Assembly (NCBI GenBank): GCA_049324695.1
Contig: JBMOMJ010000048.1
Coordinates: 434,001 to 498,000 of the forward strand
DNA from: PMG-095 sp049324695
Lineage (GTDB): Bacteria; Myxococcota_A; Polyangia; Polyangiales; Polyangiaceae
Length of the DNA: 64,000 nucleotides
Direction: 5' to 3'
Positions 16,791-25,373 of this stretch are shown one piece after another. Made by a program: the position numbers and the translations under genes. The notes under the pieces were generated by a model. The model made no database searches, had not been told where the DNA came from, and was given only the letters and a program-made list of their open reading frames with translations. Position 1 is the stretch's first letter; the number at the start of each line of letters is the position of its first letter.

Positions 16791-17696
16791 TCACGCGAGT
16801 TTTCCGGGCTTCTCTGCGCTGTAAATGACGTAGTCGTCCATGCCATTCGTAATGCGGCCGGGGCTCTTTTCGTCCGTCACCTGGACGTCGATCGACGCCA
16901 TCTTCGCGCCCTCGCGCCGCAGCTGCGCGTACTTGTCGATCGCGGGGAAAACGTGATGTGAAATCGATTCACCTTTCACGCCGACATAGCCGAGCGCCTG
17001 CAGCTTCTGCTTGCAGGTTTCCAAGTCGTAGACATTCGCCTCCGGATTGTCCCCGTACCTTCGAAACAGCCGATCGGTCCACGTCGAACGATAGCCCGGT
17101 AGGGATAGAAGATCCGTCGCGGCAAGGCGACCACCGGGCTTGAGCACCCGAAAGGCTTCCCTGAAGAAGTCTTCCCGCGTGTGAAAGTGAAAGGCGCACT
17201 CGAGCGCGACCACGCGATCGAACTGCGCTTCGGCAAACGAGGAGAGATCCGTTGCCGATCCCAGTCGCAGATCGATGCGCCCGGCGAGCCCGGCCTTCGC
17301 CACGCGCTCCTGTCCGACGCGAACGTGAAGCGGCGTGACATTGACCCCTGTGATGCTTCGTGGATTGCGTTCGTTCGCCCACAGGATGTCCTGCTCGGCG
17401 AAACCAAAGCCAACGTCGAGTACATCGAGCTCCTCGCGAAGATCCGCCCAGTCGGCGAGCAGTCGTGCGAGTGCACGAGCAGCGTCGGGGTAGTTCCGCG
17501 CTTGCTCCCAGTAGCCGAAATTCAACCAAAGGGGCTTTTCGGGGTCTTTGAAGTTGTCGCCCTGGAAGAAGACGAGGTCGTCGCCCAGGAGTGTGTAGAA
17601 CGCAGCAGAGTCACCCTTGGCCAGCATTCGCAACCCGGTTCCGGGAGACTTGATGACGTGCAATGCGTGACCAACGATTTCTTTCAGAATGCCCAT
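16791..17696 (-). CDS. Class I SAM-dependent methyltransferase
   Basis: The protein has 301 residues. Motif I is LDVLDVGFGFAEQD near residue 95. Post-I is ITGVNVTPLHV, motif II lies near FDRVVALECAFHFHTREDFF, and motif III is FRVLKPGGRLAATDLL. The order and the N-terminal LWLNFGYWE segment resemble small-molecule O- or C-methyltransferases such as the EryG group. It is the last gene of a leftward run whose upstream neighbour encodes a sterol-desaturase-family protein, 58 bases away, so a lipid or terpenoid substrate is possible. The acceptor cannot be identified from sequence. Confidence 0.85.
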   Translation of the reverse strand: MGILKEIVGHALHVIKSPGTGLRMLAKGDSAAFYTLLGDDLVFFQGDNFKDPEKPLWLNFGYWEQARNYPDAARALARLLADWADLREELDVLDVGFGFAEQDILWANERNPRSITGVNVTPLHVRVGQERVAKAGLAGRIDLRLGSATDLSSFAEAQFDRVVALECAFHFHTREDFFREAFRVLKPGGRLAATDLLSLPGYRSTWTDRLFRRYGDNPEANVYDLETCKQKLQALGYVGVKGESISHHVFPAIDKYAQLRREGAKMASIDVQVTDEKSPGRITNGMDDYVIYSAEKPGKLA

Positions 17697-17754
17697 GTTC
17701 TCTCCAAGCGCGCGCGATGTGACTCATGTGAAGTCACGCGGACGCACGTTTAGC

Positions 17755-18852
17755 TCAAACGCCGTGTGTTCCTTGGGTCGGCGCCACACCGGCACCCCGC
17801 TCGACCGCGACCTTCGGTTCTTCTTCAGCGCCCTGGCCCGCAGCTTTGTCTTCGCTGCTGGGGGGTTGATAGAACTGCGACTGCTCCTGAAACGGCGCGA
17901 GCATGTGCCCGAACCACTTCCTCGGAAACTTCTCCGTCAACCCCTCGATCCCGATGTTGTCCGGCTGCTGTTCACGCTCGCCGGGCATGTAACGTGTACC
18001 GAATATGACGTCCCAGATGCTGAGATATCCACCGTAGTTGCAGCGCACGTCCTTGGAATGGTGCCAACGATGAAGCTCTGGCATCGCGAAGATGTAGTTA
18101 AAAAGCGGCGTTGGCGTCATACAGATATTGGCATGCTGGGTCGTGCCGAAGATGTTGATGAACATCGAAAACGCCATCATCACTTCGATATTCGCTCCTA
18201 TCAGCACGACCGGTGTCACCATGGCCATGGCAGCTAGCCAGTTTTCGGTCGGATGAAATCGAATCGACGCCAGCCAGTACAGCTTCGGTGATGAGTGATG
18301 GACTTGATGGATCCGCCACAGGATCGGGAAACGGTGCGTGGCCCAATGGAAGCTCGTCTGGGAGAACTCCATCAAGACCAGCAGCAACGCGAGTTGCAGC
18401 AAGATCGGCCAGTGATGGGGCCACGGATCGAACCCGAGTCGCGCGTGGAGCTTGTGCGAAGCGGCGACGAGCAAGCCGTTGAACAGAAACTGGTACAGAT
18501 GGTACGGTACCAGTTCCGAGGTGAACATGTGAATCGCGTCCGCGTAGACGTCGTGGCGGTGGGGCACCCAATAGCGGCTGTAGGGATGCACGATCTCGAG
18601 GATCGTAAGCACAATCATCGCGACGAAGGAGATGCAGAAGATCACGACCGGCGGCCAATAGCCACGATTGACGAACCAGAAGTAGATCGACATGGTGCTC
18701 ACCATCATTCCGGGGAAGATGGTGAACGAGAGCACCTTGCGAAACGTCGAGTGGTAACGAATGATTGTCGGCTCGACCACGTCCGTCGGCGTGGCTGAAC
18801 CTTCGGCAGGCGCTCGAGAAAGAACTTCTGTTTCGGATGCCGAAGCGCTCAT
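17755..18852 (-). CDS. Sterol desaturase / fatty acid hydroxylase family protein
   Basis: The protein has 365 residues, with four or five membrane helices between residues 35 and 165. The di-iron histidine motifs are HWATHRFPILWRIHQVHH (near 167-184), SIRFHPTEN, and LHRWHHSKD (near 260). This is the HxxxH, HxxHH, HxxHH pattern of the fatty acid hydroxylase superfamily. Both ends are hydrophilic and probably cytosolic, and the last 40 residues are low complexity. It starts seven bases after the DUF1552 gene stop. Members act on sterols, carotenoids, sphingoid bases or alkylglycerols, and which applies here is unclear. Confidence 0.88.
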   Translation of the reverse strand: MSASASETEVLSRAPAEGSATPTDVVEPTIIRYHSTFRKVLSFTIFPGMMVSTMSIYFWFVNRGYWPPVVIFCISFVAMIVLTILEIVHPYSRYWVPHRHDVYADAIHMFTSELVPYHLYQFLFNGLLVAASHKLHARLGFDPWPHHWPILLQLALLLVLMEFSQTSFHWATHRFPILWRIHQVHHSSPKLYWLASIRFHPTENWLAAMAMVTPVVLIGANIEVMMAFSMFINIFGTTQHANICMTPTPLFNYIFAMPELHRWHHSKDVRCNYGGYLSIWDVIFGTRYMPGEREQQPDNIGIEGLTEKFPRKWFGHMLAPFQEQSQFYQPPSSEDKAAGQGAEEEPKVAVERGAGVAPTQGTHGV

Positions 18853-18859
18853 CGAAAGC

Positions 18860-20296
18860 TCAGGCGAGCATCTCCGAGCGGATGCCGCGTGCTAGTTTCG
18901 GATCACCAAAGTCAGAGAGCGGCCCCCCATTCCCGTCCGTCAACCCAACCGCTGTCCCAATCGTGTTGAGCACCTGGCATAGGTTTTCGTAGCCGCTCAG
19001 CTCTACGTACTGGCCCTGCTTAAAGAAGCCGTTAGCGCTGCCGCAAAGGAGGAACGGCACATTCTTGATGCTGTGGGCGGGCCCATTGGCCTGATCATTG
19101 AGCCACACCGCAACACCGTGGTTCAAGAGCGAGGTGCCGCCCGGCAGCTGATGGACGCTCAGCGCGTCGAGCAAGTCGCGGAACATGCGCGCGTGATAGC
19201 GATCGATGTAGTGGTGCAGAACGTCGGAGCCGGCAATGGCGTTGCCCTCACTCGCGTCGGATGTGACCCGATGCGAAATGAAGTGGAAGTTATCCATCAG
19301 CGCTCCGGTCTCTGGATTGCGAAACCGCAGCGTTCCCGAGTTCCCGTCGCCAACTTGGATGCAAACCGAGCGGGTGTGACCACAAGCGACAGCTAGCGCG
19401 GCCAACTTTGCATGGAGCTGCGTGGTCGCGATGACGTCTTCGTGCTCGATGCTCTCGAAAACCGAGCTGCCAGTTTCGAGCTGCCGCAGCTGCTCCTGCT
19501 CCAACCGGCACGCGAGATTCACCTCCAACTCTCGCACAGACGTCAGGTGCAGATCGAGCCGCTGGCGATCTGCCACGCTCGTCGTCGACCGACTCATCAG
19601 CGCCTTGAGCTGAGTGCGCACTAGGTCATTCACGCTTTTTTGGCCGCGCGCAACTTGGTCCGCAACCTCGGCGGGGAGGTCTCCGGTACCGCCGGTGATC
19701 ACTTGGTAAGCATTCAGCGGATTTCGCAGCGCCGCGCGCCGTTCACCGGAGGACCTGTACGAGATGCAAGCTCCTCCGAGCCAGCCGCTCTCGGGACCAG
19801 TGTACAGATAAAGGGAGTCGCGCCCATCAGCGTTCAGCTCTCGACCGATGCGATGATCCAGTGACTCACCATCCGCCTCGGTTTGCCCGGCTTTGTTGGC
19901 GGTGTCCGCCGTCGGCCCGCGACCGGTCAGCCCCTGTTGAGCTCCGACCGCGTGGGGATCCGCGTATTCGGGGTAGTTGTTCTTGTTGACGCCTACCAGC
20001 AAGCATTGCGGAAGATAGGAAGTCAGCTCGTCGAGCGCACGATCCTGCACGTTCTCCGCAGTGAGCGCCCCGAACTTTCGAGGCCAAAAACGCTCCGGCT
20101 CGGCACCGATCGATGCGGTTACTTGTGCGGTTGCAACGCCGCAAGCTTGCCGAAAGAACACCGCGAACGGCTCTGGTGCGGCCGGGCCTTCTGCTCGCGC
20201 GGACCGTGGCCAACTTTCGAGAAGAGGCAAGCCCAGGGCGACCCCACCGAGGCCACTCAGGACGATACGTCGCGAAATTCTGCGATGCCCGCTCAT
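18860..20296 (-). CDS. DUF1552 secreted protein with Tat signal
   Basis: The protein has 478 residues. The N terminus RRISRRIVLSGLGGVALGLPLLES is a twin-arginine signal peptide. The body matches the DUF1552 family, common in Planctomycetes and myxobacteria, with ALDELTSYLPQCLLVGVNKNN near residue 87 and HVNLAC-type segments later (SVRELEVNLACRLEQE). DUF1552 genes almost always pair with DUF1592 genes, as here: the start overlaps the stop of the upstream DUF1592 gene by ATGA. Tat export suggests folding or cofactor insertion before secretion. Biochemical function is not known. Confidence 0.88.
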   Translation of the reverse strand: MSGHRRISRRIVLSGLGGVALGLPLLESWPRSARAEGPAAPEPFAVFFRQACGVATAQVTASIGAEPERFWPRKFGALTAENVQDRALDELTSYLPQCLLVGVNKNNYPEYADPHAVGAQQGLTGRGPTADTANKAGQTEADGESLDHRIGRELNADGRDSLYLYTGPESGWLGGACISYRSSGERRAALRNPLNAYQVITGGTGDLPAEVADQVARGQKSVNDLVRTQLKALMSRSTTSVADRQRLDLHLTSVRELEVNLACRLEQEQLRQLETGSSVFESIEHEDVIATTQLHAKLAALAVACGHTRSVCIQVGDGNSGTLRFRNPETGALMDNFHFISHRVTSDASEGNAIAGSDVLHHYIDRYHARMFRDLLDALSVHQLPGGTSLLNHGVAVWLNDQANGPAHSIKNVPFLLCGSANGFFKQGQYVELSGYENLCQVLNTIGTAVGLTDGNGGPLSDFGDPKLARGIRSEMLA

Positions 20297-21945
20297 GGGG
20301 ACTCCTTCACTGCTCTCGACAAGAACGACGGACTCGACACGATCTGCGTCTCGAGCTCCTTGATGGACATGCCCTGCGCTTGCGAGCTTTGCGCCAATTG
20401 TTTGATCAAAGCCTCGTCTTCAGCGCCACTCAGCCGACCGAGTGTGAACTCGAGCAGATGCTTCGCATAGCACTCGTGGACCTGCTTGCTCGCGACCAGC
20501 GCCTGAGCCAACTCGATTGCGTTCGAGACGCGCGGCATTTCGTCCAACGCGAGAGACGCAGCGCCGTCGACGGGGTGCCCGTTGTCCTCGGTCCGGTAAC
20601 GCCCCAGGCCGTCGTAGTACTCGAAGGGAAAACCGAACGGATTGATGAATTGGCCGTGGCAGCCGACGCACACCGTTCCCGGCGCTTCGGTGTGCGCGGT
20701 GACGGTTTCGCGATTCGTGCGGCCGTTCGCAGCGGGGAGCGGCGGAATGTTCGGCGGGGGCATCGGCACGTTGATGCAGGCCATTCGACGCGCGAGAAAT
20801 ACGCCGCGGTGAATTGGATCCGGCACGCCCGAATTGGCGTTGGAAGCCAAGAAGCCAACTTGCGTCAGAAACCCGCTTCGCTGCTGCGGATCCAATTGGA
20901 CGAGTTGGTAGTCCGCCGAAAAATCTCCGGTTAGCCCATAGAGCTCCGCCAGCGGCTTGTTCACGAACGTCTCCGTGGACGTCAGCAGATCCTTGAGAGA
21001 ACCATCGCGTGTGAACAAGATGTGTTGAACGAAGCGGCGGTTCTCCTCGGCGGCGATGTCCGGCAGGTGCTCCTGCGGAAAGCGCGAGATCGCGCGGTAG
21101 CGTTCAACGTTCAGGAGCTGGTAGTGCAAATGTTCCAGCACCGGTTGCGCACGCGGTGATGCGAGCAGACGGCGCGCTTGCTCGGCAACGGCAGCCGGGG
21201 TGGAAAGCCCGCCGGCTTCCGCGGCGCTGAGAAGGGCCGCGTCGGGCATCGTATCCCATAGGGCATAGGACAGACGGGAAGCGGTTTCGTAACCGTCGAG
21301 CGGAACGGAGCCGTCCTTGATCGTCGCGCTGCTCTCGATTCGATACAGAAAATGAGGCGACTGCAGGAACGCCTGAATCAGCAGCCTGACGCCAGCCTGG
21401 AAGTCGCTCTGCTCGGGGAAGATCTTCGGGCCTTCTGAGTAGAGCGCGACGTAGCTTTGCACCTCGCTGTCGCTCAAAGGCCGGCGGTATACCCGCTCGC
21501 CGAACTGCTCGATGAATGTCCGCCCCATGGCCGCGGACGTGCCCGCCGCGGGTGCAATCTTGCTCAGGTGAGCGTCACTGCCCGCAACGAATGCTGCCAG
21601 CTGCGTCGCCGCCCGCTGGTACGCTTGCCATAAGGCTTGGTCGACGGCGAGAGTGCTGGCGTTGTTGTCGAACAGCGAGCCTTTCTCACGCGGATCGCCT
21701 CGAAACGTCGCAACATAGTCAGGCAGGTCCGCCGCGTCGAACAGGTCGGCGACGGTGTTGCGCCACTGGGCATGAGTGAGGCGTGCGAAGCGGGGCGTGA
21801 CCCCCGCCGCGTCTGGACCGCCGCAGGAGGACCCAGCGGTGCACTTGCCGTAGTCCTCCCCGCCGCAGCCAACAGCCCACGTTGCAGTCGCCAAGCACAA
21901 CACGAAGCGCGCTGCGCTTCCTAACAAGGTGAGCTTCCCGTTCAT
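20293..21945 (-). CDS. DUF1587/1595/1592/1588/1585 multidomain lipoprotein with CxxCH motif
   Basis: From the ATG at 21945 (AGGAGAGG upstream) the protein has 550 residues. A lipoprotein signal ends in WAVGCGG. Domains follow the usual order: DUF1587 (RLTHAQWRNTVADLF near residue 58), DUF1595 (ERVYRRPLSDSEV near 158), DUF1592 (FLQSPHFLYRIES near 200 onward), DUF1588 (GVFLARRMACINVP) and DUF1585 at the end (YAKHLLEFTLGRL). A CVGCH heme-binding motif sits in the DUF1588 part. Such proteins are thought to be exported, possibly redox-active, partners of DUF1552 proteins. It is the second gene of the operon. Confidence 0.9.
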   Translation of the reverse strand: MNGKLTLLGSAARFVLCLATATWAVGCGGEDYGKCTAGSSCGGPDAAGVTPRFARLTHAQWRNTVADLFDAADLPDYVATFRGDPREKGSLFDNNASTLAVDQALWQAYQRAATQLAAFVAGSDAHLSKIAPAAGTSAAMGRTFIEQFGERVYRRPLSDSEVQSYVALYSEGPKIFPEQSDFQAGVRLLIQAFLQSPHFLYRIESSATIKDGSVPLDGYETASRLSYALWDTMPDAALLSAAEAGGLSTPAAVAEQARRLLASPRAQPVLEHLHYQLLNVERYRAISRFPQEHLPDIAAEENRRFVQHILFTRDGSLKDLLTSTETFVNKPLAELYGLTGDFSADYQLVQLDPQQRSGFLTQVGFLASNANSGVPDPIHRGVFLARRMACINVPMPPPNIPPLPAANGRTNRETVTAHTEAPGTVCVGCHGQFINPFGFPFEYYDGLGRYRTEDNGHPVDGAASLALDEMPRVSNAIELAQALVASKQVHECYAKHLLEFTLGRLSGAEDEALIKQLAQSSQAQGMSIKELETQIVSSPSFLSRAVKESP

Positions 21946-21971
21946 TTCGCCTCTCCTACTGAACCCTGGCG

Positions 21972-22589
21972 TCAATCCCTAGTGAGCGAGTAGTCACCGG
22001 TGAGGGTGCAGCCTGCCAAGGACACGTACACGGACGAGGTTCCCGTGATCTTCTTGGGCTCAATCGACTTCCACGTGACGTGACTGATCAGCGGAACGTC
22101 GGCTTGAGCTGCTTCCACGCGCTGGGTGCTGGTCGTGCAGTACTGCGCGCCGCTGAGGTCCAACGCGATCGACCCAGTAAACATGGTGCTCTCGGGTGTC
22201 GGCCGCACGCAGTTGCCCTCGATCACGTCGCTCAACACTGCGGCCTCCTGCGTGAAGTCCTTCGGCAGGATTGCTTGCAGCGACGTATCGCAATCGTTCG
22301 ACTTGAAAACCAACGACTCGTGCCACGGTCCCGAAAAGTCGAAAGCAAGCACCGCCTTCGAGTCGCAGGTTTGTGGTTGGCACGTCGTGTAGTCGACGCC
22401 GCTACCCCCATGCCCCGCGCCTCCGGTTCCGCTGGTTTTGCCGCCAGTACCGGTGTTCGCGCCGGCCATGCCACCGCTAGATGCGTTCGAATTCGAGTCG
22501 CCATCGCTGCCGCACGCCACGGTGAAGCCCAGCGCGCTGAGACTCAACCATGCGACCAGCAAGCTTGAGACGCTGCTTTTGCTTGCCAT
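21972..22589 (-). CDS. Secreted lipoprotein, unknown function
   Basis: From the ATG at 22589 the protein has 205 residues. I prefer this start because the signal peptide then begins at MASKSSVSSLL; a longer frame adds 16 polar residues. The signal ends in FTVAC, a lipobox. A Ser/Gly/Thr-rich linker (residues 30-60) leads to a domain with several Cys (TTCQPQTCDS and others), which may form disulfides. It is the first gene of the DUF1592/DUF1552 operon, 26 bases ahead of DUF1592. I recognise no family. A cell-surface accessory role is only a guess from position. Confidence 0.75.
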   Translation of the reverse strand: MASKSSVSSLLVAWLSLSALGFTVACGSDGDSNSNASSGGMAGANTGTGGKTSGTGGAGHGGSGVDYTTCQPQTCDSKAVLAFDFSGPWHESLVFKSNDCDTSLQAILPKDFTQEAAVLSDVIEGNCVRPTPESTMFTGSIALDLSGAQYCTTSTQRVEAAQADVPLISHVTWKSIEPKKITGTSSVYVSLAGCTLTGDYSLTRD

Positions 22590-22914
22590 CCCTGTTGCCC
22601 TTTCTTCCTTCGCACTCGCTTGAACGAGTTTGCGCACGAGCGATCGGATGCACGAAGTGCGGCACCCAACTCGTGCACGGACGCTAAGCCTTGCAGGGCA
22701 TCACGTCAAGTAAAGAGTCAGCTGATATTGATAGGGTTTACCTTAATTCACAGATAGCCAATCTGCAGATCGGATAACGCGTGTCGAGGCGAGCCGCAGC
22801 GCACACGAGCATTTCGCAATGCATCGCGCCGCACCCATGCGCTCCTGCCTATGGGTCACATACGAACCAACGAATTGTTGCGCGCTAGAAACTGTGCGAC
22901 TTCGACAAACGGCG
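22590..22914. other. Divergent intergenic region
   Basis: About 325 bases lie between two divergent genes and presumably hold both promoters. It is AT-richer than its flanks around 22715-22745. I see no gene or clear operator in it. Confidence 0.45.
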
Positions 22915-23763
22915 ATGGAATCACTCGAATCGAGCGTCAAGCTGGAGGGAGCCGCGCAGAGCCTGCTGCTGACGCTGGCTTCTCGAGCATTCGAAAGCGC
23001 TCAACAGAAACCGATAGTCCAAGATCAAGTCGCCAAGGACCTTCTCAAGCGAATCCGCTACGACGCCGCACAGCTATCGCAAGACCGCCTCTACCACACA
23101 ATCATTTGCCTACGAACACGCCGCTTCGATGCGGCCGTGAGTTCATTCCTGCGCACGTGTCCGACGGGCACGATCGTCAACCTTGGCTGCGGTTTGGACA
23201 CTCGCTTCGAACGGCTCGACAACGGTCGCGCCCGCTGGCTCGACCTCGACTTTCCAGAAGTGATCGAGCTTCGCCGCAAGCTCCTCGAAGAGAACTCTCG
23301 CCGACGCTTCGTGGCGTGCTCGATCACGGATCTGCGATGGCTGGACGAAGTCTCCGTGTTTGCATCGACGCCGGTGCTGTTTCTGGCCGAAGGCGTGCTC
23401 ATGTTCGTCGAACCCAACGACGTTCACGGGATGATGTCGGCCATCTGTTCTCGTTTCCCCGGAAGCAGCTTGCTCTTCGACGCGGTGACACCGCTCGAGG
23501 TTTCGCTTCAGCGCTACCATCCCACCTTGCGCAAAACGCAGGCGAGGTTGCGCTGGGGTCTGCCTAGCCCTCAATCGCTACGAGCAGCGCACCCAAACCT
23601 GCGGCTCGTCGCGCAGTGGTTCTATTGCGACGAGCCCGAACCTCGACTGGGCTGGTATCGGCGGCTCCGCTTCCTGCCCTGGGTGACGCGAACGGCACGC
23701 GTGCTGCTGTTCGATGTAATCGACCTCCAGGCTGCCATCACGCCGTCGTCGCCCTCGCGATGA
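22915..23763 (+). CDS. Leucine carboxyl methyltransferase-family (TcmP/PPM1) O-methyltransferase
   Basis: From the ATG at 22915 the protein has 282 residues; an upstream in-frame start at 22819 would add 32 residues with no family match. The SAM-binding core is GTIVNLGCGLDTRFERLD near residue 82, followed by WLDLDFPEV, and FLAEGVLMFVEPNDV near 160 is typical of the LCMT/TcmP group. These enzymes methylate carboxyl or hydroxyl groups and are common in polyketide clusters. It lies 1.6 kb from the end of the PKS operon and could tailor its product, although a glycosyltransferase gene intervenes. Confidence 0.85.
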   Translation: MESLESSVKLEGAAQSLLLTLASRAFESAQQKPIVQDQVAKDLLKRIRYDAAQLSQDRLYHTIICLRTRRFDAAVSSFLRTCPTGTIVNLGCGLDTRFERLDNGRARWLDLDFPEVIELRRKLLEENSRRRFVACSITDLRWLDEVSVFASTPVLFLAEGVLMFVEPNDVHGMMSAICSRFPGSSLLFDAVTPLEVSLQRYHPTLRKTQARLRWGLPSPQSLRAAHPNLRLVAQWFYCDEPEPRLGWYRRLRFLPWVTRTARVLLFDVIDLQAAITPSSPSR

Positions 23764-23853
23764 GCTCTCTCGCGCTGACTAGCGAAATTGGCTGCGGTTC
23801 CCGAGTGAGCGCAAGCCTAGAAACTGCTGCTGCTTCCAAGTAGGGTCTCGTCC

Positions 23854-25371
23854 GTGCGTCAACCCCCGCTGGCCGCCGTTGACAAGACGGTCCTCGTCGG
23901 CTTCGTCCTCGCCAAGCTGTGTTCACAGCTGCTCGTCGCCCGTCGATACGGCTACCACGCCGACGAGCTTTACTTCATCGAGTGCGCCAAGCACCTTGCG
24001 TTGGGCTACGTCGATCAGATGCCGCTGGTTCCATGGCTGACTCGCCTGGTCGGTGAGATCGCCGGATACGATCTGTTGGCGCTGCGCTTTCTGCCGGCGC
24101 TCGCCAGCGCTGCGTCAGTTGGCATCGCGATCCTGCTCGTTGGCGAGTGGGGAGGAAAACGGGCTGCTCAGATCGTTGCCGCTCTGGCCATGTTCATCGC
24201 GCCCGCCTACTTGCAGATGGCGAGCCTGATGCACATCCCAGTGTTCGAATGCCTGTTTTGGTCGCTGAACGCATACCTGCTCGTGCGGATCGTCAAGGGC
24301 GGAGACTCGCGCCTTTGGCTCGCCGTAGGCGTAGTGAGCGGTTTTGGCCTCTTGAACAAGCCGACGATGCTGCTTTGGGGCGCCGGCATGGCATTTGGCC
24401 TCGCGCTGACTGAACACCGGCGCATGCTGAGAAGCCCCTGGCCGTGGCTAGCAGCACTGATCGCCTTCGCAATCTTTTCTCCGAACATCATCTGGCAGCA
24501 GCAGAACGGTTGGGCAACTTGGGAGTTCCTGAGGGCGCTCGAGAACGGCGTCTTGGCAGCCATTCCTCGGCACCTGTTCTTGTTGGGGCAGCTCCTTTAC
24601 ATGCATCCCCTATCGATACCCATCGCGGTTGCAGGGCTCGTATGGTTATTCAGCCCCGCCGGGCAACGCTTCCGGTTCTTTGCCTGGCTGTACCTGTTCT
24701 GCCTCGTGCTGCTGACCCTCGGGCGCGGAAAGCCGTACTACCTGGCTGCTGCCTACCCTCCCCTCTTCGCAGCAGGAGCGGTGCTAATCGAAGACCGCTT
24801 CATTCGCCAAGTTCGCACACGTCTGCTGGCGATTGCGGGAGGGCTCGCAACTGGCGGCGTGCTCACCGGGTTGTTTGCGCTCCCGATTCTGGACATTCGC
24901 ACGGCAGACGAGGTCATTCGGCGACTGCTCGGCTTCGTGGTGCCAGACCCGACCATGATCACCGGGGACTTTCACCGCGAGTACGGCTGGCGCGAGCAAG
25001 CGGAAGCCGTCGGCCGCGCCTATCGTTCACTCTCCGATTCGGAGCGCGCGCGCAGCGTGGTTTTGGCGCACGACTATAGTGAAGCCGCCGCGATCGACTT
25101 CTTCGGGAAGGAGTGGGGCCTCCCGCACGCATCGAGCGGGCACATGAACTACTTCCTTTGGGGCCCGCCCGAAGTGAGCGACGCCACAGTGCTCGCGATC
25201 GGCATGCCTCAGCAAGTCCTGGCAGAGTTTTGCAGCAACGTGACGCAGGTCGACGAGTCTTTTCACCCGCTCGCGATCGCCAGCGAGAATCACCTTCCCG
25301 TCTACCGTTGCAAGCACGCAGGTCCTTGGACAACAGACGAGTGGCAGCGGCTGAAGCGCTACTATCACTAG
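23854..25371 (+). CDS. GT39-family (ArnT/PMT-like) membrane glycosyltransferase
   Basis: The protein has 505 residues starting at a GTG. About ten membrane helices occupy residues 10-360. The first periplasmic loop has the catalytic-type acidic pair in GYHADELYFIECAKHL, then the VDQMPLVPWLTRL segment typical of the GT39/PMT_2 family. These enzymes move a sugar from a polyprenyl phosphate to a lipid or protein on the outer face of the membrane. The C-terminal 130 residues form a soluble domain. The gene converges with the thioester reductase gene, two bases between stops. A link to the polyketide is possible but not shown. Confidence 0.85.
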   Translation: MRQPPLAAVDKTVLVGFVLAKLCSQLLVARRYGYHADELYFIECAKHLALGYVDQMPLVPWLTRLVGEIAGYDLLALRFLPALASAASVGIAILLVGEWGGKRAAQIVAALAMFIAPAYLQMASLMHIPVFECLFWSLNAYLLVRIVKGGDSRLWLAVGVVSGFGLLNKPTMLLWGAGMAFGLALTEHRRMLRSPWPWLAALIAFAIFSPNIIWQQQNGWATWEFLRALENGVLAAIPRHLFLLGQLLYMHPLSIPIAVAGLVWLFSPAGQRFRFFAWLYLFCLVLLTLGRGKPYYLAAAYPPLFAAGAVLIEDRFIRQVRTRLLAIAGGLATGGVLTGLFALPILDIRTADEVIRRLLGFVVPDPTMITGDFHREYGWREQAEAVGRAYRSLSDSERARSVVLAHDYSEAAAIDFFGKEWGLPHASSGHMNYFLWGPPEVSDATVLAIGMPQQVLAEFCSNVTQVDESFHPLAIASENHLPVYRCKHAGPWTTDEWQRLKRYYH

Positions 25372-25373
25372 CC

